Shown one piece after another: positions 44,596 through 56,163 of a stretch of 64,000 nucleotides of DNA. The DNA is from NCEH01 sp043195135 (GTDB lineage: Bacteria; Pseudomonadota; Alphaproteobacteria; Rhizobiales; Xanthobacteraceae): assembly GCF_043195135.1 (NCBI RefSeq), contig NZ_JBAFWP010000012.1. One strand, written 5' to 3'. Under the pieces are notes generated by a model. The model ran no database searches, was not told where the DNA came from, and saw only the letters and a program-made list of their open reading frames with translations. The stretch's first letter is position 1. Every line of letters starts with the position of its first letter. Position numbers and translations under genes: made by a program.

Positions 44596-45767
44596 CGCGC
44601 TGACCTCATGCCGGCGGGAGCGAGGGGATTGTCGGTGAGCGCGGCGCGATCCGGCATATCCACCTGGGGGATGCCGAGAAAGGCCGAGAACAGGCGCCGC
44701 ACCACCGCCGGGTCGAGGTCGCGCACGATCATCACGAGGCGCGTGCGGTGGTCGTCGTCCGGCCAGGCGGGCAGGCGGGTGGGCGGGTGCATCACGTGCT
44801 GCACGCCGTGCAGCACGATGGGCGCGTCCGGATCGTCGGCAAGCTTCACGATGCCCTTCAGCCGCAGCAGGTTCGCCCCATAGGTCGCGCGCAGCAGCTC
44901 CAGGAACAGGTCGAGGGTGGAGGCGGAGACGGCGGCGTCGGTCGCCAAGGTGAACGCCTTGATGCGCGCGTCATGGCGGTTCGGGTCGTGCGGCGCGTCG
45001 GTCTCTTCCTCGGCGGCGGCGATGCGTTCTTCCGCCAGCCAGCGGGCGACATCGGGCGGCTTGCCGCTCGGATCATAGAGGCCGGCCTTGAGCAGGGCAT
45101 CGCCGGTCGCCTCGCCTTTCACGGCCTCCAGCACCGGCGCGGCGGGGGCGAGCCGGCGCAGGCGCGCCTTCAGGGCCGCGAGCGCGGCGCGCTGGGCATC
45201 GGTCTCCACGAGATCGGTCTTGGTGAGCACCAGCCGGTCGGCCATGGCCACCTGTTTCACCGCTTCGGTCTGGGCATCGAGCGTGGCATCGCCATTGATG
45301 GCGTCCACCACCGCCACCACGCCGTCCAGCCGATAGCGCATCACCAGATAGGGATGGGTCATCAGGGTGAAGAGGATGGGGGCGGGGTCGGCGAGGCCGG
45401 TGGTTTCGATCAGCACGCGCGAGAACGGCGGCAGGCGGTTGTTGTCGCGCCCGCGCAGCAGGTCTTCCAGCGCGGTGACGAGATCGCCCCGCACGGTGCA
45501 GCACACGCAGCCGCTCGCCAGCAGAACCACGCCTTCGGAGACTTCGCGCACGAACAGATGGTCGAGGCCGATCTCGCCGAATTCATTGATCAGCACGGCG
45601 GTATCGGCGAGCGCGGGATCGGCCAGCAAGGCATTGAGCAAGGTGGTCTTGCCGGCGCCGAGGAAGCCGGTGAGCACCGTCACCGGAATGGGCGCGGGCG
45701 GTCCCGGCCGCTTGGCGGGAGACGGGGCGGCCGAGGGGGCCTCGGGAAGCGGCGGCAAGGAGGTCAT
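44592..45767 (-). CDS. CobW/G3E-family metallochaperone GTPase
   Basis: A 391-residue GTPase. The P-loop is GFLGAGKTT (about 34-42), the CxCC metal motif is in ASGCVCCTVRGD (about 85-90), NEFGEIGLD and TKTD (base specificity) are present, and a C-terminal CobW_C domain includes LRLKGIVKL. COG0523 proteins deliver zinc, cobalt or other metals to client enzymes. A His/Asp-rich linker (DAPHDPNRHD) may bind metal. No cobalamin or zinc genes flank it, so the metal is undecided. Confidence 0.92.
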   Translation of the reverse strand: MTSLPPLPEAPSAAPSPAKRPGPPAPIPVTVLTGFLGAGKTTLLNALLADPALADTAVLINEFGEIGLDHLFVREVSEGVVLLASGCVCCTVRGDLVTALEDLLRGRDNNRLPPFSRVLIETTGLADPAPILFTLMTHPYLVMRYRLDGVVAVVDAINGDATLDAQTEAVKQVAMADRLVLTKTDLVETDAQRAALAALKARLRRLAPAAPVLEAVKGEATGDALLKAGLYDPSGKPPDVARWLAEERIAAAEEETDAPHDPNRHDARIKAFTLATDAAVSASTLDLFLELLRATYGANLLRLKGIVKLADDPDAPIVLHGVQHVMHPPTRLPAWPDDDHRTRLVMIVRDLDPAVVRRLFSAFLGIPQVDMPDRAALTDNPLAPAGMRSAR

Positions 45768-46183
45768 GTCATTTCATCCGCGAGACGGGTCGCCTCAGAG
45801 CAGGGGCGCCGCCGAACCAGTGCCGCGCTTGCCACGCCTATAGGGCAGTGCGGGCGGGGGACCAAGCGGCGCGGCATCGGCGGCGTCCACCGACCGGTCG
45901 GCCCCGCCTTCCCCTGCGAGTCAAGTGGGAAGGCCGCGCCCCGCCGCAAGGGGAGGCGCGCACGCGCAGACTGCGCCGTTCGGATGTCCCCGATTGGTGC
46001 GGGGCTGGCGTGGCGCCGCTTGCGATTGCGCGCAGCGCGTCCGCGGCAATCCGGCAAGGAACCGGTCGGGCCGGTCGTGGCCCGATGGGGTTCTGGCGGG
46101 CGCAGGCGAACGAGCGCCCTGTCGCGCCTGCGTCTGCGCCTGCATCTGCGCCCGGACGTTCGGCCTGGAACCGTGGCGAAGGC
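45768..46183. other. Gene-free interval between the GTPase and the carboxypeptidase
   Basis: About 416 bp of very GC-rich sequence with no supported gene or RNA. CTGCGCCTG / GCGCCTGCG words recur near 46110-46150. No cobalamin riboswitch or zinc-regulator box upstream of the GTPase is apparent. Confidence 0.4.
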
Positions 46184-47656
46184 TCAGGCGCCCGGCTTGG
46201 CGGGTGCGGCCGGGGGCGGGCCGAAGGTGAGCGGGTCGCCGGCGCCGTCCGCGGGGGCGGGCTTGGCCGGCTTCGGCTTCGGCTTGGCCGCCGGATCGGC
46301 GGTGGCGGATGCGCCGGCCGGTGCGGGCTTCTTGGCGGGCGCCGGGGCGCCGGTGGTGGTGCTCGCTTCCTTGGCTTGGGGCGCGGCCTGGGGCTTGGGC
46401 TTCGCGGCCGGCTTTGAAGCGTCCGCATCGCCCTTTGCCGCATCGCTTTTGGCGGCGGCATTCCTCGGCTTGGCGGCGGGTGCCTGCGGGTCCGCATTGG
46501 CGGTGGCGGCGGGCTTCTTCTTCGGCGCGGGCTTTTCGTCAGGTGCCATGGCCGCGTCGGGCGAGATGGGCGCGTTGCGCGGGCCGACGAAGACCGGGAT
46601 CGGCGGCATGGAGGGCGGCAGGTTCTGCAGCAATGCCGCGCCCTCGCCCTTGCTGAACCCGGCCGCGACCGCCGCCGACACGGCATAGGAATTCGCGCCC
46701 TCGCCCTGGCCGGCGAACAGGTTGTCGTCCTCGTTCTCCGCTGCCGCCACGGCGCGCTTGCGGCCGCAGATCTGGGGCGACATGTCGGTGGGCGCGCCGC
46801 CCGTGTCGGCCAGCGTGTCGAGGGTGGGGGAGGAGGCGCCGAAGATCGACCAGGAGGGCTGGAAGCCCTTTTCGAACAGGAGCGCCGCCTGCTCGGTGCG
46901 CACCACGGCGGAGGGGGCGCCGAGGATCACCGCGATCAGCCGCTTGTTGCCGCGCGTGGCGGTGGCCACCAGATTGAAGCCCGAGGCGCAGATGAAGCCG
47001 GTCTTCATGCCGTCGGCGCCGGGATAGCGGTCGATCAGGCGATTGTAATTGCGCAGCACCCGCTTGCCGATCTTGATGGCCGGGATGCGGAACAGCATTT
47101 CATGTTCCGGGAAATGATAGATCAGCGCCCGCGCCAGCACCGCGAGGTCGCGCGCGGTGGTGAACTGGTCGCTATTGGGCAGGCCGTTGGGATTTTCGAA
47201 ATGGGTGCCGGCCATGCCGAGGCGGGCGGCGGTGTCGTTCATCTCGGCGACGAAGGACGGCACGCTGCCGCCGACCCCTTCGGCGATCACCACCGCCATG
47301 TCATTGGCCGACTTGACCAGAAGCATCTTCAGCGCATTGTCGAGCGTCACCTGCGTGCCCGCGGCAAATCCCATCTTGGTGGGCTGCATGGAGGCCGCAT
47401 AGGGCGAAACCGTCATCAGCGTATCGGGGGTGATGCGCCCCTCGCGCATGGCGTTCAGCGCCACATACACTGTCATCAGCTTGGTGACGGAGGCGGGATA
47501 CCAGGGCTTGCCGGCTTCCTGCTGTTCCAGAACCTTGCCCGTGTCCGCTTCCACCAGAAGGATCGGGGTGGCGTGGCCTGCGGTCGCGAGCGCGCCGAGG
47601 GCGGCGATCGCGAAGGTCAGGCGGCGCAGCGCGCCGCGCGCGGACAGACAGGACAA
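46184..47656 (-). CDS. D-alanyl-D-alanine carboxypeptidase (penicillin-binding protein, DacA-like)
   Basis: A serine peptidase trimming peptidoglycan pentapeptides. SxxK is in YPASVTKLMT, SxN in LLVKSANDM and KTG in DGMKTGFICASG. The signal peptide LRRLTFAIAALGALATAGHA precedes TPILLVEAD. The C-terminal 150 residues are Ala/Pro/Lys-rich and probably a disordered wall-spanning tail. No ATG fits: TTG at 47656 (residue count 490) gives a normal signal peptide, and TTG at 47767 is the next option, so the start is uncertain. Confidence 0.87.
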   Translation of the reverse strand: MSCLSARGALRRLTFAIAALGALATAGHATPILLVEADTGKVLEQQEAGKPWYPASVTKLMTVYVALNAMREGRITPDTLMTVSPYAASMQPTKMGFAAGTQVTLDNALKMLLVKSANDMAVVIAEGVGGSVPSFVAEMNDTAARLGMAGTHFENPNGLPNSDQFTTARDLAVLARALIYHFPEHEMLFRIPAIKIGKRVLRNYNRLIDRYPGADGMKTGFICASGFNLVATATRGNKRLIAVILGAPSAVVRTEQAALLFEKGFQPSWSIFGASSPTLDTLADTGGAPTDMSPQICGRKRAVAAAENEDDNLFAGQGEGANSYAVSAAVAAGFSKGEGAALLQNLPPSMPPIPVFVGPRNAPISPDAAMAPDEKPAPKKKPAATANADPQAPAAKPRNAAAKSDAAKGDADASKPAAKPKPQAAPQAKEASTTTGAPAPAKKPAPAGASATADPAAKPKPKPAKPAPADGAGDPLTFGPPPAAPAKPGA

Positions 47657-47854
47657 GCCCGGCAAAGTTGGCTCCGTAGCTGGAAAGACCCCCGTGGCCT
47701 TGCTTTCCTTAGCTCTTTTCGGGCCATCCGGAAAGACGAAAGCGGTGCACGCGACCCTGCCATGCAAGCGTCAGCTTGAACGCAGGGCGCCCGCGGCTGC
47801 TTGAATCGCGTTTCTCCGCGGCGCGCGTGGCGCGGCGCTGCGGTGCGGCGGCGC

Positions 47855-49639
47855 TCACGTTTCCGCGAGCGGACGCTCCACATGCGTGCCGTCGTCCAGG
47901 AATTGCGCGCGCGCCAGCTCTGCGAACCGCCCGCCGAGCCGCATCAATTGCTCGAAACTCCCCGCCTCGATCACGCGCCCGTCGTCGAACACCAGGATGC
48001 GGTCGGCATTGCGCACCGTGGCGAGCCGATGGGCGATGACGAAGGTGGTGCGCCCTTTCATCACCTCGTCCAGAGCCGCCTGCACCTTGGCTTCGGTGGT
48101 GGCGTCGAGGGCGCTGGTGGCTTCGTCGAGGATCAGGATCGGCGGATCCTTCAGCAGGGCGCGGGCGATGGAGAGGCGCTGGCGCTCGCCGCCGGACAGT
48201 GCGCGCCCGCGCTCGCCCACCAGGGCGCGCAGGCCCTCGGGGTTGCGCTCCACCAGCTCCAGCGCCTGGGCGCGGGACAAGGCGAGGCGCATTTCCTCGC
48301 TCGTCGCATCGGGCTTGCCGACGCGCAGATTGTCCTCGATGGAGCGGTTGAACAGCATCGCTTCCTGGAACACCACGCCGATCTGCCGTCGCAGCGAGGA
48401 GAGCGTGATGTCCCGAATGTCGGTGCCATCCACGCGCACACGGCCGGACTGCGGATCGAACACCCGGTGCAGCATGGCAAGGGCGGTCGATTTTCCGGCG
48501 CCCGTCGTGCCCACCAGCGCGATGGTCTCGCCCGGCGCCGCGTGCAGGCTCACATCGCGCAGCGCCGCCCGCTTGCCGTCATAGGAGAAGGACACGTCCT
48601 CGAAGCGCACGTCGCCCTTCACCGCCGCGAGATCCAGCGCGCCGGGCCGGTCCCGCACGGCGCCGACCGTGTCGAGCACCTCGAAGAACTGGCCGAGCCC
48701 CGGCGCGCTCATCACCAGGTGGTTCACGAAGCTCACGGTGTGGTCGAGCCGGCCGATCAGCATGGTGGCGAAGCCCACATAGGTGACGATGTCGCCGATC
48801 GCCGCCAGGCCTTGCAGATGCAGCCAGGTGCCGATCAGCAGGATGGCGAGGATGGTCAAGGTGGTGGCGGCCTTGGTGGCCATGGAGACCACCGCCCACC
48901 ACGACAGAACCGGAATCTGCGCCGCGAGGAGCTGGCTCGCGGTGGCGCGCAGGCCGCTCACCTCGGCCTCGATGCGGGTGTAGCTCTGGATCACCGCCAC
49001 ATTGCCCAGAGCGTCGGTGGCGTGCTCGGCGAGGCTGGAATTGTGCTCCTCCACCTCCTGCTGCATCGCCTGGGTGCGGTTCAGCACATAGGCCGTGACG
49101 ATGCCGAACACCACGATCAGCACGATCAGCACCAGGCCGAGCCGCCAATTGATGTAGATGCCCACGGGCAGCAGCACGAGCAGCGAGACGATCGCCGCGC
49201 AATCCTCGCGGAAGAAGGAAAGCCAGGTGCTCCAGAGCGAATCCGTGCCCTGGAGCATCACCTTCAGCAACCGGCCGGAATGGGTCTCGCCATGGAAGGA
49301 GAGGGGCAGTTGAAGCACGTGCTCGAAGTATTCGGTCAGCACCCCGAGCCGCCGGCGATGGGCGAGGCGGTCGGCATGCAGCGAGATCAGCACGCCGGCG
49401 ACGATGTTGAACAGGCCGAAGGCAACCCAGGCCGCGAGCAGCGGGGTCAGGATGGTGACGAGCGAGGGGCCGCCGTCGCGCTGCGCACCGGCCAGCGCCT
49501 CGATGATGCGGCCGAACAGGATCGGCTCGGCGAACTGGGCCATGGCGAGGGCGACATTGCCCAGCGCCAGCGCCAGCCCCACCTTCGCCAGCGGCCCCAG
49601 CATGCCGAGGGCCCGCGCATAGATGCGTAGCAATTGCAT
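47855..49639 (-). CDS. ndvA: Glucan ABC exporter, NdvA/ChvA type
   Basis: A 594-residue half-transporter with an N-terminal six-span domain (about 1-310) and C-terminal ATPase. Walker A is GTTGAGKST, the signature LSGGERQRLS and Walker B ILILDEATSALD. The N-terminus MQLLRIYARALGMLG and EPILFGRIIEAL and the glutamate-rich EVEEHNSSLAEHATDAL segment are as in NdvA, which exports cyclic beta-1,2-glucan to the periplasm in rhizobia and relatives. The synthase gene (ndvB/chvB) is not in the window, so other glucans are possible. Confidence 0.87.
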   Translation of the reverse strand: MQLLRIYARALGMLGPLAKVGLALALGNVALAMAQFAEPILFGRIIEALAGAQRDGGPSLVTILTPLLAAWVAFGLFNIVAGVLISLHADRLAHRRRLGVLTEYFEHVLQLPLSFHGETHSGRLLKVMLQGTDSLWSTWLSFFREDCAAIVSLLVLLPVGIYINWRLGLVLIVLIVVFGIVTAYVLNRTQAMQQEVEEHNSSLAEHATDALGNVAVIQSYTRIEAEVSGLRATASQLLAAQIPVLSWWAVVSMATKAATTLTILAILLIGTWLHLQGLAAIGDIVTYVGFATMLIGRLDHTVSFVNHLVMSAPGLGQFFEVLDTVGAVRDRPGALDLAAVKGDVRFEDVSFSYDGKRAALRDVSLHAAPGETIALVGTTGAGKSTALAMLHRVFDPQSGRVRVDGTDIRDITLSSLRRQIGVVFQEAMLFNRSIEDNLRVGKPDATSEEMRLALSRAQALELVERNPEGLRALVGERGRALSGGERQRLSIARALLKDPPILILDEATSALDATTEAKVQAALDEVMKGRTTFVIAHRLATVRNADRILVFDDGRVIEAGSFEQLMRLGGRFAELARAQFLDDGTHVERPLAET

Positions 49640-49771
49640 GGGCCGATCCTCCCCGATCGCGGTGCAGCAAAGCGGAGACAGAGCGCGCCCGCAAGGCGGC
49701 GAAACCGCGCCTTGGGGCTTATTTCACCGCGCGAGGGCCCGCAAGGCGGCGCAAAGCCCCGCCGCGGAGGC

Positions 49772-52195
<2,424 letters not shown>

Positions 52196-52522
52196 GATGT
52201 GTCTCGAATCGTTGGAACGCTTAGATATCTTTTACCGCAAAGCCGCGGTTATTTGGTGGCAAGTGCCCGTCTCGTGCCCGTCTCGTGGCCCCTGCGACCG
52301 CGTGCCGAGGCCCGCGCCGCCAGCGCACGCACCGCCCGGTCGAAAACACGCGCGGCGGGACATGCGAAAACAGCGGCAAAACGGGCAAGGCGCGCCAACA
52401 TCCATCACGCACGTGTGCGCTCGCGCGCGACCGACGTCAAGCCGGCACGACGTCGCCGCCCCCGCGCGGCCATCGGCATCGGCGAGAGACCGGCGCGCCG
52501 CCAGGGGGGCCGCGCGCAAGGG
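52196..52522. other. Interval between arsH and gyrB
   Basis: About 327 bp. An AT-richer stretch next to gyrB (CTTAGATATCTTTTACCGCAA near 52219-52239) is a plausible promoter region for gyrB. The rest is GC-rich with CGTGCCCGTCTCGTG-like short direct repeats near 52265-52287. No gene is seen. Confidence 0.4.
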
Positions 52523-53251
52523 TCAGCGGCCGGCCGGGCGCTTTTCCGTCCCCGCGTCCTTGCGGGCGCTGTAGTGGTCGGCGAGGCAGGCGGAGGCGCC
52601 GCGGGTCAGGAGGGTGAATTTCATCAGTTCCTCCATCAGGTCCACCACCTGATCGTAGCAGGCCGACGGCTTCATCCGCCCCTCCTCCTCGAACGCGTTA
52701 TAGGCTTCGGCGATCGCGCATTGGCTGGGGATGGCGATCATCCCCATGCGCTGGGCGAGAATGCGCATCTGATCGACGGCATTGAGGGTTTGCGACCCGC
52801 CGGAGATCTGCATCAGCGCCAGCGTCTTTCCCTGTGTGAGGCCGGGCGCGCCGGCGGGCAGGGGCAGCCAGTCGATCTGCGCCTTGAGGATCGCGGTCAT
52901 GGCGCCGTTGCTCTCCGGGCTGCACCACACCTGGCCTTCCGACCAGCCGGACAGGGTACGCAGTTCCGCGACCCGGGGATGGTCCGCCGCAGCATCGTCG
53001 GGCAAAGGCAGGCCCAGCGGATCGAAGATGCGCACCTCCGCGCCGAATGCCTCCAGCACCATGGCCGCTTCCTGCGTGAGGAGACGGCTATAGGCGCGGG
53101 GGCCGGCCGAGCCGTGCAGCAGCAGGATGCGGGGCGGATGGGACGCGGGCGGGGCGAACAGCGCCGGCATGTCGGGCCTGCGAAACGCCTCGACGGAGAG
53201 CGGGCCGGGAACGATACGATCAATCAAGCCGGGGCCGGCAGTGGTGGACAT
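52523..53251 (-). CDS. arsH: ArsH-type NADPH-dependent FMN reductase
   Basis: A 242-residue flavodoxin-fold protein. It contains LLHGSAGPRAYSRLLTQEA (phosphate loop), IFDPLGLPLPDD, WCSPESNGAMTAILKAQIDWLPL and ISGGSQTLNAVDQMRILAQRMGM, all characteristic of ArsH. ArsH oxidises trivalent organoarsenicals or reduces quinones and azo compounds with NADPH. No arsenic operon (arsR, arsB, arsC) is nearby, so a general oxidoreductive role is equally likely. The ATG at 53251 is used, although its ribosome-binding site is weak. Confidence 0.88.
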   Translation of the reverse strand: MSTTAGPGLIDRIVPGPLSVEAFRRPDMPALFAPPASHPPRILLLHGSAGPRAYSRLLTQEAAMVLEAFGAEVRIFDPLGLPLPDDAAADHPRVAELRTLSGWSEGQVWCSPESNGAMTAILKAQIDWLPLPAGAPGLTQGKTLALMQISGGSQTLNAVDQMRILAQRMGMIAIPSQCAIAEAYNAFEEEGRMKPSACYDQVVDLMEELMKFTLLTRGASACLADHYSARKDAGTEKRPAGR

Positions 53252-53993
53252 GAGCAGGCCTCCTGCGTCTGCAAGTCCGCAGCGTCCCTGTGGGTTCCGC
53301 GAATGTCCTGGCATGGGCGAATCCACTGGCGTTCGACGCGACGCGGGGCGGTGATCTCGTGTGCAGCGCACAACCCGGACGTTCCGCGCACGGAGGGACA
53401 AGGTATATGCGAAGATCCGGAGGGTGGGATGGGCAGGATTGGCGGACGGCGCGACGCGGGTGAATCAACGGGTGGCATCAATGTAAGGGCCATTCGGCCA
53501 ATTTTGAACATCGAACTCTTCGCGATGATCTCAAAAAGAACGAAGAGCGACCCGCAGCCGGGACCGCTTTGCCCGCCGCCGAAGCGCAGCGGGCCCGCAA
53601 CCGGCCGGCGCCACGGGGCCGTCGGGATCGTGCAGGAGGGATCAGGATCGGCCCGAGGGGATCGCACCCGTGCCCCGCGCAATGGCGCGCACCGCGGATA
53701 GATCGGCGCCGGAGAGGGGAAGCCGGAGAGGGGAAAGGGGAGAAGAGAGGGCGCGTCGGGTGCGCGATGACCGGCTCCGCGCGGCCTTCCGCAGCGCGTG
53801 TGCCGCCGCGCGCCGCTCCCGCAGATGGAACGGCTCCGGTCCATCGCTCGGATGGCTTTTGCGGGCGGAGCGTCGGTCCCTGGCCGTCAGGGCGCGCGAA
53901 AGCGCCTGCACCGGCTTGAACTTCGAGACCCGAGGCAGGGCGCGGCGGATGCGTCCGCCCTGCGCCAGCGGTCCTTAAGCGGTCTGGCGGAAC
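53252..53993. other. Gene-free interval between arsH and the L,D-transpeptidase
   Basis: About 740 bp with several open frames of shadow-like, Arg/Pro-rich composition and no convincing gene. An AT-richer island at about 53470-53560 contains a possible hairpin, CTCTTCG (53516-53522) with CGAAGAG (53541-53547). It is long for this compact region and could hide a small RNA. Confidence 0.4.
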
Positions 53994-54647
53994 TCAGCGC
54001 TGGACATAGACCCGCGTGCCCAGCGGAACGCGCTGGTACAGATCGATGATATCCTGGTTCAGCAGGCGAATGCAGCCGCTCGACACCTGCTTGCCGATGC
54101 TGTCCGGCTCGATCGTGCCGTGCAGGCGGAACATGGTGTCGCGGTCGCCGTCATAGAGATAGAGCGCGCGCGGGCCGAGCGGGTTGGTCTCGCCGCCCGG
54201 CAGGCCGGCGGCATAGGGGCCGTACCGTTCCGGCTGGCGCGCGATCATGTTCGCGGTCGGCGTCCAGTGCGGCCATTTCTCCTTGCGCTTGATGGTCGCC
54301 CAGCCGCTGTAGCTGTAGCCCTGCTTGCCCACGCCCACGCCGTAGCGGATCGCCTTGCCGTCCTTCTCGACCAAATAGAGAAACTTGTTCTCGATATCGA
54401 CGACGATGGTGCCGGGCGGATATTTGGTGGGATAGTCGACGATCTGGCGCAGATAGATCGGGTCGATCTCCGACACGTCCACCGCATCCACCTCGAACGG
54501 CTCGCCGGTCACCGGGCCGTAGATCGAAAGCGCCGCCGTGGAGGGGGCACCGCTGTTGTCGGTGACGCAAGCCGCCAGGAACAGCGGTGTGCCGAGAACG
54601 AAGAGCCGCCGGCTCAAAACGGCGGTGGGAAGGCTTTCGCTGGGCAT
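53994..54647 (-). CDS. L,D-transpeptidase (YkuD domain)
   Basis: A 217-residue lipoprotein-type L,D-transpeptidase. The signal is MPSESLPTAVLSRRLFVLGT with a lipobox LAAC (about 31-34). The YkuD catalytic region is FRLHGTIEPDSIGKQVSSGC followed by IRLLNQDI, with the His, Ser-x-Gly-Cys-Ile-Arg signature and the nucleophilic Cys at about residue 190. It forms 3-3 cross-links in peptidoglycan or attaches proteins to it. The ATG at 54647 gives the lipoprotein signal. It lies 136 bp downstream of recF. Confidence 0.9.
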   Translation of the reverse strand: MPSESLPTAVLSRRLFVLGTPLFLAACVTDNSGAPSTAALSIYGPVTGEPFEVDAVDVSEIDPIYLRQIVDYPTKYPPGTIVVDIENKFLYLVEKDGKAIRYGVGVGKQGYSYSGWATIKRKEKWPHWTPTANMIARQPERYGPYAAGLPGGETNPLGPRALYLYDGDRDTMFRLHGTIEPDSIGKQVSSGCIRLLNQDIIDLYQRVPLGTRVYVQR

Positions 54648-54783
54648 GGGTCCCCGAAGCAGCTGCGAATCATGTCCACTTGGGTAGCATGCGCGGATTC
54701 GCGACGGGTGGCGAACGCGCCACACAGGGGGAAAAAGCACGGCCGGCCGGGGAAAATCCCGTCCCGCGACGGCGTGCGGCGGG

Positions 54784-55974
54784 TCACTCTTCCGCTACGA
54801 CAGAGCCGGGGCTCACGGTGAAGCGCCGGGCGCCCTCCAGCCCCGCGAACACGCTCGGATCGGCCCCCGTCATCCACACCTGCGCGCCGAGCCGGGCCAG
54901 CGCGGCGAACAGGCCAAGCCGCCGTTCGGCGTCCAGATAGGCCGCCACATCGTCCAGAAGCACAATGGGCGCAAGGCCTTGCATGGCGGCGACGAGACGC
55001 GCGTGGGACAAGGCGAGGCCGATCAGCAGGGACTTCTGCTCCCCGGTGGAGCAGCGCGCCGCCGGCAGGGCCTTTTCCGCATGCGCCACAGTGAGGTCGC
55101 ACAGATGCGGCCCCTCCAGCGTGCGGCCGGCGGCCCGGTCGCGGGGGCGGCTGTCACGCAAAAGTGCGCGGTAGCTGTCTTCCACCTGCAGGGCCGGCGC
55201 GTCGGCGAGCATGCGCTCCACGCTCCCGTCGAGGGCGATCGCGGCGAGCGGAAAGGGCGAGGCGGCGTCGCGGTCCGCCGCGATCTCGGCGCCCAGGCGC
55301 CCGACCGTCTCCAGCCGCGCGGCGGCGACGGCGACAGCGAGTTCGGCGACCTCGCGCTCCACCGCGTCGAGGAAGCGCGCGCTGCCGCTTTCCTCCAGCA
55401 GGCGGTTGCGCGCCCGCAAGGCGCGCTCCAGCGCGTTCACCCGCGTGCCGTGCGCGCCGTCCACGGCCAGGACCAGCCGGTCGAGAAACCGGCGCCGCTC
55501 GGAGGGCGGGCCGATGAACAGGCCGTCCATGTCCGGGGTGAGCCAGACCACCTTCAGATGGTCGAGGAACGCCGTGGCGGAAGCGACGCTTTCCCGTTCG
55601 ATCCGACAGCGCCGTGCGCCGCTGCCCGCGCCGGGGTGCGCGTCCATGCCGGTCCCGAGATGGGCCGGGCCACAGATCCCCTCGATTTCCGCCGCGACCG
55701 CCCAGGAGCCGTCGCCGGGATGCTGCGCCACCGTGTCGAGCGCCGCCCGCCGCAGGCCGCGCCCCGGCGACAGCAGGGAGATCGCCTCCAGCAGATTGGT
55801 CTTGCCCGCACCATTGGGCCCGGTGAGGACGATGGGGCCGTGATCCACGCTGAGCTGGGCGGAGCCGTAGGAGCGGAAGCGGGTGAGGCTGAGCTTGCGG
55901 ACCTGGGCGCGCGGTCCCGTCCGTGCGGGGGCGGGTGCGGCGGCGCCGGACGCGGCATCAGGCGCGCGGGTCAT
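54784..55974 (-). CDS. recF: DNA replication and repair protein RecF
   Basis: A 396-residue SMC-like ATPase loading RecA at gaps. Walker A is LTGPNGAGKTNLLEAIS (about residues 49-65), the signature region STGEQKSLLIGLAL, and Walker B IVLLDDVAAYLD. An Ala/Pro-rich N-terminal extension of about 25 residues precedes VRKLSLTRFRSYGS. It sits between dnaN and gyrB as in many bacteria, separated from dnaN by 189 bp that hold tandem repeats. Confidence 0.96.
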   Translation of the reverse strand: MTRAPDAASGAAAPAPARTGPRAQVRKLSLTRFRSYGSAQLSVDHGPIVLTGPNGAGKTNLLEAISLLSPGRGLRRAALDTVAQHPGDGSWAVAAEIEGICGPAHLGTGMDAHPGAGSGARRCRIERESVASATAFLDHLKVVWLTPDMDGLFIGPPSERRRFLDRLVLAVDGAHGTRVNALERALRARNRLLEESGSARFLDAVEREVAELAVAVAAARLETVGRLGAEIAADRDAASPFPLAAIALDGSVERMLADAPALQVEDSYRALLRDSRPRDRAAGRTLEGPHLCDLTVAHAEKALPAARCSTGEQKSLLIGLALSHARLVAAMQGLAPIVLLDDVAAYLDAERRLGLFAALARLGAQVWMTGADPSVFAGLEGARRFTVSPGSVVAEE

Positions 55975-56042
55975 GCGATCTCAAGTCGGTTAAGGAATGG
56001 CGAGCGGAGCCCCCAAGATGGGCCTCGCCGCGCCCGACGCAA

Positions 56043-56144
56043 GGGGCGCCTGGGCAGAAGGCGCGCCTGCGCGGAAGGGGCGCCTGGGTAGAAGGGGCGC
56101 CTGCGCGGAAGCGGAACTTGCGCGGAAGGGGCGCGCGTGCGGCG
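56043..56144. repeat. 17-bp tandem repeat between recF and dnaN
   Basis: Six tandem 17-bp units (56043-56059, -56076, -56093, -56110, -56127, and a degenerate sixth to 56144). Two versions alternate: GGGGCGCCTGGGTAGAA-like (units 1 and 3) and GGGGCGCCTGCGCGGAA-like (units 2 and 4). Units 5 and 6 are more diverged. The period is not a multiple of three and the region is between genes, so it is noncoding. It may form slipped structures or bind a protein, and its copy number is expected to vary among strains. Confidence 0.9.
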
Positions 56145-56163
56145 CACCCCGCTCCGCCCGGGA

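Noticed and set aside
45768..46183. Cobalamin riboswitch before the CobW-type GTPase
   Set aside because: No B12-box-like sequence found in the interval.
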